Shown here: positions 1 to 12,149 of the stretch, in pieces
Layout: every line of letters begins with the position of its first letter
How positions within the stretch are numbered: position 1 is the stretch's first letter
Assembly: GCA_015680685.1 (NCBI GenBank)
Contig: MNCI01036654.1
Coordinates: 220,400-284,399 of the forward strand
Length of the DNA: 64,000 bases
Reading direction: 5' to 3'
Source: Gnetum montanum
Taxonomy: Eukaryota > Streptophyta > Gnetopsida > Gnetales > Gnetaceae
The notes under the pieces: model-generated
The model's input: only the letters and a program-made list of their open reading frames with translations
The model's database searches: none
What the model was told of the DNA's origin: nothing
Made by a program: the position numbers and the translations under genes

Positions 1-195
1 GAACACATCATACACCTCATCTAGACTAAACCATACGTGACATATGCAAAACTAGTCTAGATGGGAAGATAGCGAACTGCGACCTAAGGCTAACTATCTA
101 GGTGCCACAACTAGTCCATCTGCGGAGTTCGACCGGATCGCGCGTGCGACGCTCGTTTCGTATGGTAGAGTGTAGGGGTACCTCTCCACTCATCA
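1..195 (+). mobile_element. Athila-type LTR fragment (3' end of the LTR), cut by window start
   Basis: The last ~90 bases match the reverse complement of the start of the element B LTR, including the GC-rich stretch around 122-160 and the terminal GTAGGGGTACCT...CACTCATCA. It ends at 195 in the canonical CA. The orientation is opposite to every other LTR element here. What follows is not a primer-binding site but the ORF3 reading frame of element A, so this LTR end is an insertion boundary. Its 5-bp target duplication partner lies outside the window. Confidence 0.8.
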
Positions 196-1849
196 CTTAT
201 CAACATTTTCTTTCTAGAACGAATTTCTAAACGATTCTTTCTTTGTTCTTGAATTGCGGTGAACCAAGTGAAAGTTTTTGAGTCCAAGGATTCATTTGGC
301 CTATTAATTTTTCATGAAAAATAATTTTCTTTCATCTTGTCAAATTGAGTTTAATTAAACTACCTAGTTAATATGTGATTTTCATCCTCAAACCACCTGC
401 TCACCAAGAGCTTTATTTTCTTATATTGCTTCTTAAGTAAGATTATTGATAGAGTTCTTCTTAGTTCATTTGATGCTTGTTGCCTAGCTAAATTTACCAA
501 CTCGTCACTTGAAAGAAAATGCATAACATCATTTTCTTAGTATTCATGAGCTTTTCTAAAATATTTTTTAGGATTGCAGAACTTGTGTTTAGCCTCAGGA
601 AAAGCTTATTTCTCAAATATGACACCTATATTCACTATATGAGGGGTGTTCCCAAAATACCAAAAATTAATTTTTAGGGGAAAACCCTACCCTACCATAT
701 ATTCATGGTGCAAAAAACTATTTTGGACCTACCTAATGACTTCTACAAATACCAAACAAGGGAATACAATTTGTGGTAGTTTTATTCGCCTTCCCTCGAA
801 TCCTTATATAATTATCAACTTGTAAAAAGCATGGAAGGAAAATCCTCCTTTACACTTGACCTTAATTTCTTCTCTTGCAACTTGTTCCATTCTAAGTGTT
901 ATTTAATCAATAAGAAATTGGATGTTCATATAGTCTTTATGATAGATAATAGCATAAAAATCATAACAAGGCCATCTCCTCTTTACTTTTCTCTCTTCAA
1001 GATATTGGGAAAAATTTGGCCAAAGTCTCTGAGGACTTGGTGTTGTAGCTAGAACATGGTCTAATAGAAATGAGCTCATATTAAATTGGGTGTTGTTAGC
1101 CATGGTATATGATATACCTTCCCGCAATTGAGTATTCATGAAATAGATTGGATGGAAAGGTTTACAATTTTTGATGCTAGCCAAAACTTTTAAATGTGGG
1201 GCTATGATGGAAGTAATATTGGATCCAAAAAAAACATTTAAAGTAGAAATGAAAATATGATGATGGAGCCTAAAATGATTAAAACATGAAAAGTGTTTCT
1301 TGTATCCAAAGCTTTTTGAAATGTTAGCCCCATAGAAGTGTAAGTTCTTTTCATTTGCTAATGTTAAATTTCCTACAATAGTTGTTTTATTTTCATTGTG
1401 GGCATCCTATTCTAAGTGGCTAGGAAGGAGTATATCATACAATTTATAGTTTCTATTAAGGTTGATATCAATCACTTGTTTTCTCTTTTGCTTGAATTTA
1501 AAACATTTTCCATTGAGCTTAGTTTCAAAGAATACCTAACTAATGACATCTCTGATTAAATTGGTCCTAGGTCTAAAGCTAATTTTTTGTAATCCTATTT
1601 GCTAGTAACAATTCCTCCTTTGCTACTTGTCATCAAGAGTCTTTATATGGAATTATTGAGTGTAATCATGATCTTCATGATGATAAAAGCATGGTCTTGA
1701 AGCTACAAATCCTTATTTAATTTAGGCCATCTTTGTAACTAGAAGATAGATAATTCAAAACACTGCAAATACTCTATGAGCACCTAAAGAATCACATCTT
1801 GAAACAAAATATTAGTTTCTTCTTTAGTCCTAATGTACTTCTTCGTCAT
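196..1849 (-). pseudogene. Element A, left copy of ORF3 (extra ORF after pol), truncated
   Basis: This is a decayed minus-strand coding relic colinear with 14,212-15,892. Both copies begin with a matching start: M-S/T-K, then an acidic, K/T-rich N-terminus containing LFQDV (ATG at 1847-1849). A stretch of about 90 codons without a stop (903-1184) contains FHPIYFMNTQLREGI, matched in the right copy. The frame is broken by stops and frameshifts elsewhere. At 196 it is cut by the inserted LTR just after the sequence RKKML, where the right copy runs on into a Ser-rich stretch and coiled coil. I do not recognise the family. Its position, after pol and the spacer, is that of the env-like or extra ORF of Tat/Athila elements. 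No signal peptide or membrane segment is obvious. Confidence 0.55.
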
Positions 1850-4800
1850 AGTGAATATCTAGCCTTGCTAACTTCTTGAATTGTTTTGAAATATCAAGCA
1901 CTCTTCTTTTTTCTTTGCTGGTTCACACAATTTCTATGGAGTTCACTAAAAGATCTTTGAGAAATTATCCATGCAATGATGGTAGATGTTGAGGCTCGTA
2001 AGTTTCTAAAGATAATTTAAGACACAATCCACTTCAAGTGGCTCTAAGATTTGTTTATTTAAAGCCTTTTATCATACTACTTTGACCTTTTAATTCTTTG
2101 ATTTGGCCATTTAATTTTAAAAAGAATATGAAAAAAATTTGTGAAATGGTCCTTTCTTTCCTTTTTTTCACATACTAAAGAAAAATTAGTTAAGCCCCGT
2201 TTCAAGTGGCATAATGATCTTTCCTTTAATTTTAAGCAGAATCTTAGGTTAGATCCAAGGTCAAATTGGGGGTAATTTTTCCCTTCATTAGATATGAAAG
2301 ATGTTTTTTTTAAAGGTTTTCACCATGAAATGGAGAAAATGAGCCTTAGTCAATTGGAAAAATTAGCCAAGCACATCTTTCTTTTGATTGAACTTATCAA
2401 AAGGCCAAAATGGGAAAATTTAATTTTCTCTAAGCACGAAGTAGAGAAAATTGTATTTTCTCCAATTTAGGCTTTTTATAGTCAAAGTGGGAAAAATGAC
2501 TTTTCTACCAAGTGTGAACAAGGGAAGTGGATATTTTCTCTAGTTTAGGTTCTAGAATGGATCAAGCACACTTTTTCAAGTTTGATTTAGTCAATGGGGG
2601 GCTTGAATTAGGAAAATTAGGTCTCTCCATGTACGAAGTAGGAAAAATGATGTTTTCTCCAGTTTAGTATTTTGTTATGGCCCAAGTGGGGAAAATGGCT
2701 TTTCTCCAAATCGCAAAATGTGAAAAAAAAAAACTATTCTCCGATTTGAGCTTTTGGATAAATGAAATGGAAAAAAAGGAGCTTGGCTAAGGTTGAACTA
2801 GGAAGTTGGTCAAGTGAGATTGTCTCCACTTTGACTTGCCAAAAGGCAGAAGTGAATATGAAGTGGGAAAAGGGATATTTTCTCTAGTTCAAGTTCCTCT
2901 ACGATCAAAGTTGGAAAAATAGGTTTTGGCTAAGTTATGGAATGGTCAAGGTGCACTTTTTCTAGTTTGATTTTTCAAAAGGGACAAGATGGGGAAAATG
3001 GATTTACTCCAAGTGTGAAGTGGAGAAATGGTGTTTTCTCCGATTCAAGTTATCATATAGATGAAATTGGAAAAATGATATTTAGCCTATAATTGCAAAT
3101 TGAAAAAAAAGAGAGGGTGTTTTCTCAAGTAAAGGCCAAAATGGAAAAAATGAATCATTTTTAAATTGGGAAGTGGAGAAAAGGTGTTTTCTTTAGTTTA
3201 AGTTATAATCAAAAAAATGGCCACTTTTGAAATGTGGAAGGTGCTAACATTGCAAATTGAGATCATAGAGCTCAGAATTATCCTTTCAAGCCACCTCTAC
3301 AAGCTAACATGTCAAAGCTACTGATGTGGCATGCTTGCTATTGTGGCATCTTGCTAATGTGGTGCCCTACTAATGTTGCATGGTGTTAAGGACATGGAAT
3401 GCTAATGTGGACATGGCCACATGGCATGGTGTTTACATGGAAGAGCAATCCTATAGGGTAGGAATTTAGTCTCATGAACTGTCATAACCTATTGATGTGA
3501 CAATTATTGATTTGGCAAACCAATCGTTAAAGGACAACCTTCATTTGAAAGTTGACATGGATGTATGTTGACATTTTGGTATGTTAAGACCTTAGAGAAA
3601 ATGGAAAATACAAAAAAAAAATTGTAGTCTAGCATGACCATAAATTTTTAAAATGGAGAATGAAATTTTTAAGAAAAAGAAGATGTCCTTATTACAAAGA
3701 AGACATCTCCCAAGAGGAGTCCCATTCTCCAAGGAGACATCTCTTCAAAACTGAGGTTGAACTCAAGTAAACATCCCAACATCAAAGGAGATGTTTACAC
3801 TCACCATTGGGTAGCCATTGCATGAACTTTGAGGTGTTTTTAGAAACTTCAAAGCTATAAGAACACACAAATTCTTTGGAATTGTGCAAGAATTGTGAAC
3901 ATTAAAGCTATCATTATCTATTCTATGTTGTTGTACTTTTGTACTTCATTGTCATGTCATTTACTTAATTGTTTGTAGAATTGTACTTCAAAGTACAAGG
4001 ACATGTAATTTGAGTTAAACTCTTTTCTTTTCTTTTTTTCCTCTTTGTTTGTTGCTTTGTGGGGTTGATGTGCTTCTTGTAAGAAGGCATCCTCATTGAA
4101 CTTGTTGGAACACAATTGAGTGGTTTTGAAATGTCAAAACACTCTTGGGCATACCTTAATTTTGTAAAGATTGTGGGATCTTTGAAACCACATTCTAAGC
4201 TTGTTGGAACCTTGTGAGGTAAGTAGTTTTGCAATGAAAAAACACTTTAAAGCAAATCTTAGATTTTATATGGGATGTGATACCCTTTAGGCCACATCTT
4301 GAGCATGCTGGGACCTTGCGTGGTTGAGAGATTTTGTAGTGATGAAACTCTCCATAGTAGAGCTCAAATCTTGTAAAGGTTGTGGTCTCCTCTCATTTAC
4401 ATTTTGGAAGAAACAAATTTTGGAGGTGTGCATGGATTCTACCCTCTGAGTGTAAACATATCCAAGTTAGGAAACCACATAAAATTTGGTGTGTTTGTGT
4501 GGCTAGTGTAATTTTTAATTGGGAAACTTATTCAACCTCCTATCATAATTTATCTAAACCTATAGAAATCAACTTATGTGGGTCAATGAAATAGGCCATG
4601 TGCACTTTTTCCAATTGAACTTAGTTAAGGACTCAAGTGGGGAAAATGGCCTTTTCTCCAAGTATGTACTAGAGAAAAGGATGTTTTTTCTAGTTCAAGT
4701 TATAAAATAGGTTGGGTTATGGAATAGGCCAAACGAGCTTTTCTCCAATTTGAATTTTCCAACAAGCCATATATTTGCTTCCATTCCAAGATCCCATAAA

Positions 4801-5123
4801 CCTTATATCGATTACTTTGATGTATGACATTATCCCTAGCACCTGAGAATTTAAAAAATTTTAATTTCATATACTCACCATATAAGCTTCACTATTTTCA
4901 AACTAATATTTGAACCTAAGAGTTCTTTAGGCCAATTTAAAGTACGAGATAATTGATTTTGGTGCTTTATACCAAAATAGGATTAACCATATTTTCCTTG
5001 CCAAAAAGATGAAGTACATTTAATATTTCAATCTTTAGCTTTGGCTGATACATTTTTTAACCATTGAACTTTTGATTTAATCTTGGCCAAGTGGTTCTTT
5101 CTCCATGACTTAAGATTATTCCA
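1850..5123 (-). repeat. Element A post-pol spacer with repeated short hairpins (left copy)
   Basis: Non-coding. From about 2,260 to 3,220, and again near 4,670, it repeats a degenerate motif in which GGAGAAAA-like and TTTTCTCC-like arms flank a 4-6 base loop. Examples are near 2441, 2632, 2862, 3020, 3172 and 4670, spaced roughly 80-160 bases. It is colinear with 15,893-16,534 plus 24,805-26,543. The shared sequence stops at about 5,123 here and about 26,543 in the right copy. Confidence 0.7.
3590..4545. repeat. ~950-bp block present only in the left spacer copy, with ~100-bp imperfect tandem units
   Basis: The two spacer copies align up to about 3,590 (25,860) and resume at about 4,545 (25,870), so this block is an insertion here or a deletion there. 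About 4,090-4,390 holds three imperfect units sharing the theme CTTGTTGGAACC / GCTGGGACCTTGCG, then TTTTGNARTGAAAA, then TTGTAAAGRTTGTGG. I see no coding content. It could be a solo LTR of another family, but I could not prove terminal TG...CA or a target duplication. Confidence 0.5.
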
Positions 5124-6539
5124 ACTAGAAACTTTTATCCCATTGAAATTTAAAACTAGAACCTTTTTAAATTAGAGCTATGTCAATGCTTTTATTATCA
5201 ATTGGCCATTAAATCTTTTGTTGAAGCTTGAACCTAGAACTATTTTTAGGATGAAAATTAACCAAATAATATATAACTTACTTTTTTCTACCTTATTCTT
5301 CATGTAAAAACTTAACCAACCAATTTTTTGTAGATCCTAATTTAATTCAAATTTTAGTAAGCAACTATATTTCATAATACCTGATTTCTATTCCATTTAT
5401 GGTCAAAATTTTCTACCCCTTATTTTTAATAATATAAGAAAATATCCTAAAAAGAAATATTTAAGGATTTACAAATGGTCTACATTAAATAAGTTGGCTT
5501 TCTATTCCTATTCTGAACTAGTATATATTCTATAATTCCTAAAAGATGGAAAACTAGTTCTCATAAGATGAAGATGATATATATAGGGCTAGTTTTGCTA
5601 TTAAAAGATTAAATATTTTTTTGTGAAAATATCCACTCGAAACTTAAGGTCCAAAGCTCTAAAAATCCACATCTCCTAACATTGAATGTAAACATACATA
5701 AATATTATAGGTATATACAAACATAGTTAATTTGAGAGGTAAGAGGAGAGAAAATAGTAAATATCTAAAGTACAGTAAACAGTAATTACTTCCTTCTTTA
5801 GTGTCTTCCTACTTGGATCATTTTTGAACTAAAATTTTTGTAGACCTTGGAGCTTAGAGTTTTAGCCTTAGAAAATTTTTTTTGTTCTTTTGGTCATTTT
5901 AGTGGCTCATCATTAAGTGCCTCCTTTTCCATTAATTCTTCCTTAGGTCCTACAGAGGATGGTGGAGAAATTTATCCTCCTTTGGCTTTAATTCACTTTG
6001 AATTAATTCTAGGCATCAATGAGAATTTTTTGGTGAATTTCCTTCAATATCCACAAGTTGAAATCCTGATTATCCAAAAAAGATATATTCCAATGCAAAG
6101 GCCACCCTTCCATCCATAGAGTGCTTTGACACCTCACATACCCATTCCATCGTAAACCAAGAATGCTTTTGTCCTTAGATAGAAAGAAAATTTCTTATGC
6201 TAACCACACAACATATGGATCATTTGATAATTCACCAAGCCCCATCATATTATGATATGCTATGTGCACATGCTCCACATAGCAACCAATCAAAAATGGA
6301 ATAAAAGGCCTCATCCTCAAATTGTTTGTCTTCTTAGATAATGACTTCTTTCTAACTAAAATACTATTCAATTAAAACATTCTTCTTGAAACTCTTATAA
6401 GTAAACTATGATTTTTATGGATAGAATTTAGTTATTTAAGGTCCAAATGGCTATTCATCTCCTCCCTCTTCTAGATCATGTGCTATTATTTGGAGTTATG
6501 TACAATATTTACAATTGGAGGTTGTGTCTATTACTTAAT
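5124..6539. other. Element A sequence between integrase and hairpin spacer, no gene seen
   Basis: AT-rich. No convincing coding similarity on either strand; the short open stretch at 5,847-6,119 on the plus strand has no recognisable features. It lies directly downstream, on the minus strand, of the integrase C-terminus. Confidence 0.4.
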
Positions 6540-7540
6540 TTTGATACTCTCTGATTAATGCCCAAAGTAGTGCTTAAGATGAAGGAAATTAAATGGGAGT
6601 TTAAGTTCTATGCCATCTAATTAAAAGAGGTTGTAGGTATCATCAAAGTTTAAGTAATCAATGGGCCCGATTACTTTGTTGAAAATTTGTTATGATCTCA
6701 TTTATTTCTCAAATTCCATAACAAGACTAAGTCACCCTCTCTAAATAATCTCTTAGCAATCCATCTATCAAACCATCTCTTAGTTAGAGAGACATATGTT
6801 AATAACTTATCTCTAGCTTTTTCTATCTCTACCTCCCTTTGTAATAAAAACATCATAAGGCTTTGATTTTTATTAGATTGGGCACTATATTTATGATAAA
6901 AATTTTAATCCAAAAACTATAATCTTATTAGTTATCTGAGCAACTGTTTCATAGACCAAATTAAAAGGTGAAGTGCCTATGAACTTTTAATATCTAATAT
7001 GATTAGCCCACAAAGTTTATGGTAAATGGGCATTCCAATTTCTTGAACTTCCTTCCATCAACTTTTTAATGTAAGAAATAAGTTTCTATTGGTGAATTCA
7101 GTTAGGCCATTTTCTTTTGGGTAATAATTCAAAGAGGAAAGTAGAAGAATTTAGCATTCTAATGCTTATTTAATATATTTTTTAGAATAAAAAGTTGATC
7201 CATTATCTAAAACCAATACTTTTGGAATTCCAAATTGATTCAATATATGTGTTTCCAAAAAATTAATTACGTCATAAGCAAAACTTATTTTTAAAGCTTT
7301 TGATTCTGACCATTTAGTAAAATAATTAGTAGTGGTGAGTATGAACTTATGTCCTACTCTTGATGGTGTAATAGCCTCGATGAAGTCTAATCCCCATTAT
7401 TAAAAAGGTTTATCAATAACTACTAGCTTTAAAGGAGCATTTACTTTACTTGGTTTGACACCATGTATTTTGTATTTGAAACATTTTTGTATTTTATCAA
7501 TAATATCTTGATACATCCTCAAGCAATATAACTTGTATCT
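6540..7540 (-). pseudogene. Element A integrase relic (Ty3/gypsy, Tat/Ogre-like)
   Basis: Integrase joins the reverse-transcribed copy to host DNA. Read on the minus strand, recognisable pieces occur in order. The core block around GLDFIEAITPSRVGHKF (near 7,340-7,385) carries the first catalytic Asp. VLDNGSTF carries the second Asp. YYPKENGLTEFTN (near 7,090-7,130) carries the Glu. The C-terminal segment contains FREGDLVLLWNLRNK, and ends in a motif like LKHYFG near 6,550. The D-D-E triad is still readable, but stops and frame changes break the ORF and the N-terminal zinc-binding part is barely visible. It follows RNase H, as in other Ty3/gypsy pol genes. Confidence 0.75.
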
Positions 7541-7829
7541 CAAAATATGTTACATTATGGATTTTAGTAACTCATAGAATAACCTAGAATGATTTTGAAA
7601 CTGATCTAATGTAAGTTTGATTTTTTCATTTTTGACACATTCTAGAAGTACTCCTCTAAAGTATTTCCTGAATAGAATTTCATCTTTAATAATGAATTTT
7701 TTTAGCTTTTTTAATGAAAGTCCTTTTAAAAATTTTATTTAAATTTTTGAGAAATTTTCGATAAAAAATAAAAAAAGAATATCATCAAACATTTTTCCTC
7801 AATAGAATTTAATATAGATGACTCTGGAT

Positions 7830-8240
7830 CTCTAGCCATAAGCTTATCTAAACCCATTTCTCTCACCATTTTATAGGACTCAAGTGAAATTTTGAATTGT
7901 TGGATCTTTTCTATTCAATTTCCTCTTTTTAAACCCATTTCATTTTGATCTAGGAACAATCTTATAGCTAATTCTATTGTCATGATATATACCAATGCTT
8001 GTTCCAAGAAATACTTAAGATTAATAAGTGCTTTTATTACTCCATACATCTATTTTTCCAACTCTGTTTAATTCATTTTAGCATCTTTAAGTTGATACCC
8101 AATAAGCTCAATCAGTTCATCTTCACCATGAGTCTTCTAAGCTAAGACAATGGTAATTGAATCACTAGAAGTTAAAGAATATAACCTAAATTCTTCTTTT
8201 AATCTTGGCTTAGTAAGGTAAGGTGCTTCTTTAATTGCTT
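7830..8240 (-). pseudogene. Element A RNase H relic (gypsy-type)
   Basis: Directly downstream of the RT. The minus-strand translation starts with a connection-like segment (KALSEIKQAIKEAPYL) and continues with residues matching the gypsy RNase H region in which the old strand is degraded, including an ELEK...GVIKAL...KYFLEQA block. Several in-frame stops are present. The expected catalytic TDAS is not intact. This is the usual gypsy RNase H position, distinct from the second, archaeal-type RNase H at 9,540-9,931. Confidence 0.6.
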
Positions 8241-8248
8241 GATTTCAC

Positions 8249-9060
8249 TTAGGGCCTTAATGAATTATGGAGTTCTTTTACCCTCACTATTCTTTTTAAG
8301 CATAACTGATAATAACTTAGATATTTTTGTGAACCAAGTATGAATTTTTCTACAAAATTTATCTTTCCAAAGAAAGACCTGAGAGATTTCTTATTTTTTA
8401 GATGTTTAATACCCTGAATTACTTTGATTATTGATCTATCAATGGCTATTTCTCTCTGACATATGACATGGCCAAGTAGACTCCTAGATTTTACCCCAAA
8501 AATACTCTTCTTTAGGTTTAAAGATATACCAAATTGTTGGTACCTATTAAAGATAGCTTGAAGATGGCTTATATGATATTCTTTTCTTGATGAATAGATA
8601 GTAATATCATCAAGATAAATATCCATATACTTGCTAGTTAGTCCTTTAAATGTAGTATCCATTGCTCACTAAAAGGTTATCCCAATGTTGGAAAGACCAA
8701 ACGACATTAATCTATATGCAAAAGTTCATCACTTTGTGGTGAAGTCTATTTCAAATCTTTGATCTTTATGAACCATGATTTGATTGTATCCTAAAAATTC
8801 ATCTAAAATGAATAGGCTTAACATTTTAAAACTTTGATTAGCATTTCATCGATTCTTGGAAGTGGGCACCTATCTTTCTCCGACGCTTTAGTCAGATTTC
8901 TAATGTCAACAAACAATCTGATATCTCCACTTCTTTCTTATAGGAACAAGATTAGCTATCCAAATGGAATATCGAATGGGATAAATAATATTGACCTATA
9001 ATAATATTTTAATTTCATCTTGCATATCCAGTTTGAAAATTGAATTGAAATTCCTCTATT
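8249..9060 (-). pseudogene. Element A reverse transcriptase relic
   Basis: This domain copies the element RNA into DNA. The C-terminal 137 codons (8,249-8,662) are open and contain the polymerase motif YLDDITIYS with both aspartates kept (around 8,590-8,612), followed by FNRYQQFGISLNLKKS and LLGHVI, typical of Ty3/gypsy RT. Upstream, in changing frames, are WIANLVPIRKK, DIRLFVDIRNLTKAS and RCPLPRIDE, the fingers and palm entry. Frameshifts and stops make it non-functional. The motifs fit the Tat/Ogre branch better than the Athila RTs elsewhere in the window. Confidence 0.8.
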
Positions 9061-9539
9061 TTCATCATACCACTTTTCATCCTTCTATCAAAGGAATTTA
9101 ATGAGTAATTATATCATGGTTAAAGGTTCTGAGATCATCGTATGACTAGGAAAAATTATCTAAGTTGTTCTTGAGTAGTGATACTAACTCTTGTTTAAAA
9201 ACAAGGTTACTTCTTTTGTTTATATTTAGTATTTTTGGTTTTCCTCTAATTCTAAATTTATAACTTCATAAGTCCAATATTCAGTATTTTGGACTTTAAA
9301 TACTTTAATCAATTTCTCTTGAAACAAATGTTTACAACTAAGGATTTCATTTAGAATGAAATTAGACTTAATTTGAGTTGAAGCTTCACCTACTTATATC
9401 ATCCTGCCTCTAAATTCATTCCTATTTTTTAAAAAAATCAAGATTTTTTATCATCTTTAAATACTTGAAAATTCTCTATATTATCAAGGATGAATGATTG
9501 ATACTCTACTTCTATAACAACTCTTGTACATTTAACAAC

Positions 9540-9931
9540 TTTTTAAGTATCTACAATAGATGTTTCCATAGCCAATTCATCAGCTCTTTGATTTTTGTTT
9601 CTTGGAATGTGAATAACCCTACATTCTTTGAACTTTTCCATCAAAGAACACATGAATTATTTATAAGGAATTAGAAATAAACTTTTCATTGCACAATTCC
9701 ATTTAATGTTTTCACAAATAAGTTTAGGATAACCTTTGATGATTAGTCTTTTTATACCCTCCTCTATAGCTATCTTAACTCCTATACACAAGGCTTCATA
9801 TTTAGTCCTATTATTAGTATAAGGGAGTGATAAATGAATAGCTCTAAATTTTTTTTTTTGAAATTTTCATTAACTAAAACTATGAAGACTCTAGCTCCTT
9901 TAGAGTTATAAGAGTTGTCAAAATACAATTT
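9540..9931 (-). pseudogene. Element A archaeal-type RNase H (aRH) relic, upstream of RT
   Basis: The minus-strand translation reads WKLYFD(N)SYNSKGA, then a tract matching N-x-AEYEALCxGxKIAIExGI (seen as NRTKYEALCIGVKIAIEEGI), KRLIIKGYPKLIC, and ends IHIPRNKNQRADELA. This is the second, archaeal-type RNase H known from plant Tat-group elements (established knowledge). The first catalytic Asp is kept in YFDN; the usual Gly after it is Asn. It lies immediately after the protease and before the RT, not after the gypsy RNase H. Two or three in-frame stops are present. Confidence 0.7.
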
Positions 9932-10440
9932 TCATTTCTCATCTTTCATTTGTTTTGATTTTCTAAAGATAGAGATTTCTTTTATAGAACAAACTTCAAC
10001 TGAGATATCTTTAGTTTCAATTACCTTGTTCTTACCATCAGAAGTAACATTCCTAAGCATAAAATTCTTGCTATAAATATAAATTTGGTTAGGTTCCCCT
10101 TTCCAAAGTAACCACATGTGCGAATAATCCGTCTCTATGTATCTTGAGAAATATTTGCTCCAACTTTGGCTCAAAAAAATACTATATGAATCTAGAATAT
10201 CTACTCTTTGAAACATTATTCTAATTTTTATGCAAGGTTTAGAAGCTATTTAAAGTAATACATTATCCAACTATCTTACAATTTTGACTCTACTTTTGGC
10301 CACTTAAATAATCTTTTTATTTGATTGCTTTGGAGTGAGACCTAACTATTTGCATATTAATATTAGCATGAGAGTTGAAGTAGCTTCTAAATAAAATAGA
10401 AAATTATGCAAATATATTCCATTTAACATGATTATTATGA
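9932..10440 (-). pseudogene. Element A aspartic protease relic and linker
   Basis: The open stretch 9,932-10,216 contains DSYSIFLSQSWSKYFSRYIE followed by TDYSHMWL. This resembles the C-terminal part of Ogre/Tat proteases, where a LLSRxWAxxLGGxIQMD-like block follows the flap. The N-terminal half with the catalytic D-S/T-G is too decayed to read (10,217-10,440). The domain would cut the gag-pol polyprotein. Its place between gag and aRH supports the call. Confidence is moderate because the active site itself is not seen. Confidence 0.5.
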
Positions 10441-11024
10441 GAAAAGCAGGGCTTCTTTATTAGGTATACAAGGGTAGTTTAGCTTAACCTTATCTTTAGT
10501 ATAGATAATAATTGCCTTAGATTCCCCTACTTTCTTCTTTCCTCTAATCAATTCCAAGACCTTCTTTTGCTAACTATCCATTTGTATTAATTGAAATACA
10601 CTTATATTAGCTTTGATGAATTTAAGACCCTCTATTAAATCATATTCCTTTTCACCATAAAAATTCTTTCTCCTATACCATTTAGTATTTAAAGAATTTC
10701 CTTGAGAGTTTTTGTCCTCTTCATTCTCTTTCCAATTTTTCTTTTCTTTTTCTTTTAATTATAAAACCTTTTTCTTAGTAGTGGGTTTAGAAATATTATT
10801 TGGAGATCTAGAAGTAGTTAGCTTTTCTTTCTCTTTAGATATTAGATTATACCCATCATTATTATTACATTATTCATCTGATGAAGAATCATCTTCTTAA
10901 TTCATTGTTGAAGACTTATCACTCTTAGAAGATTTATAAATATAATGTATATCTAAGAATTCATTATTGGACTCAATATCCAAGAAGTTGGAAGTTGCTA
11001 CAAGTTCATCGTCATCAGAATCTA
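10441..11024 (-). other. Element A gag-protease linker
   Basis: Lys/Glu/Ser-rich minus-strand translation with stops. No zinc knuckle could be recognised. It joins the gag C-terminus to the protease region. Confidence 0.4.
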
Positions 11025-12065
11025 CTATTCTAACCTCTTGATGTCTATATTTTCTATGATTTCTTCTTCTTTAATCTTAACCTTGGTTGAAGCTTCTTCT
11101 AATTGTATGATCTTATTTGACAAATCTTTAAGAAATTTTCCTTTTCCTTGATTTTCTTCTTGATCTAGTGGATCTATACTTGATTGTTTACTAGTTGAAG
11201 GGAGCATCTTTAGGTAAGTTATATTATGCAAGGAAACTACAATTGTTTGTTTATCGTTTAAGGGTTGTATAGTCTCATCATTAATTAGATTTAATTGTTT
11301 CTCCAGTTGAATGGCTTCAGTAAAAAAATCATTTAGAATATTCAAATTAGAATTTCTTCTCAACCATATCGAAATTGTTGGATTAAGAGCACTTAAATAT
11401 GTTTTCTTAAGAATTTCATCTAGTGGTCTATATTGTTGTTGAAATAGATCATAAATTCTTTGGAATTTAACATTAAATTCTTTAAATGATTCCTTTGTAT
11501 TCTATTTTTTCTAGCTAATCCAAAATATAGCTACTTCTGATCAATCTGATTCCCAAAACGAATCATCCCATCTTATAATACTATTGCTTGGTAAGTTAGA
11601 ATATCAAATTTAAGCCATGTCTTTTAGATTGGCTACAAATAGTCTACAAGCTTGGTCTTGATGTTGAACATTTGCATGTGTTAATGCTAACTCAAATAAA
11701 TGAATGTATTCTTAAGCCAAGTAAGATTTTCCAAAGATATATAGTTCAGGAAAATATTTGTAAATTTCTTTAGGGATATCATGGTAGTTAGGAAATATTA
11801 GGGGTATGGCTACTTACCAAGGATTTACTAGTGGTGGATTTGCCATAGTGGGATTTCCCCTAGTTTTTATCTTCCTACTTTTAGATGCTAATAACACAAA
11901 TAAAAGGGGTGAACATCTAGTTCTCCTAGTCTTGACAACACTGCTAGTTCCTACTTCATAAAATCTTTCCTCGTCCTCTTCTGATGAAGGCTTGATTTTA
12001 TAATCTAAATATTGCTTAGGATTTTTAGATTTTTCATATTTCTTAAGATGTTCTATCATGAACAA
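11025..12065 (-). pseudogene. Element A gag relic
   Basis: Gag forms the particle in which reverse transcription takes place. There are two open blocks. 11,814-12,065 begins MFMIEHLKKYEKSKNPKQYL and is charged; it runs into a conserved-looking MANPPLVNPW. 11,025-11,363 is rich in charged residues and likely helical. Between them (11,364-11,810) the broken frame gives the plant retrotransposon gag pattern: FELALTHANVQ, ACRLFVANLKDMA and later FKEFNVKFQRIYDLF. The start is uncertain because coding-like sequence may extend upstream. It is followed at once by the probable LTR on the right. Confidence 0.65.
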
Positions 12066-12149
12066 AATAGAATCTTAATTCAAGCCCTCCTTCTAACTCT
12101 AAAAATAACTATTGATGATCACTCCGTATTTCCTCCCTATCACCAACTT

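Noticed and set aside
196-5123. Simple reading as one ordinary non-coding LTR of element A
   Set aside because: It contains a coding relic that continues past the edge of homology in the other copy, and no primer site lies at its end; kept only as an alternative.
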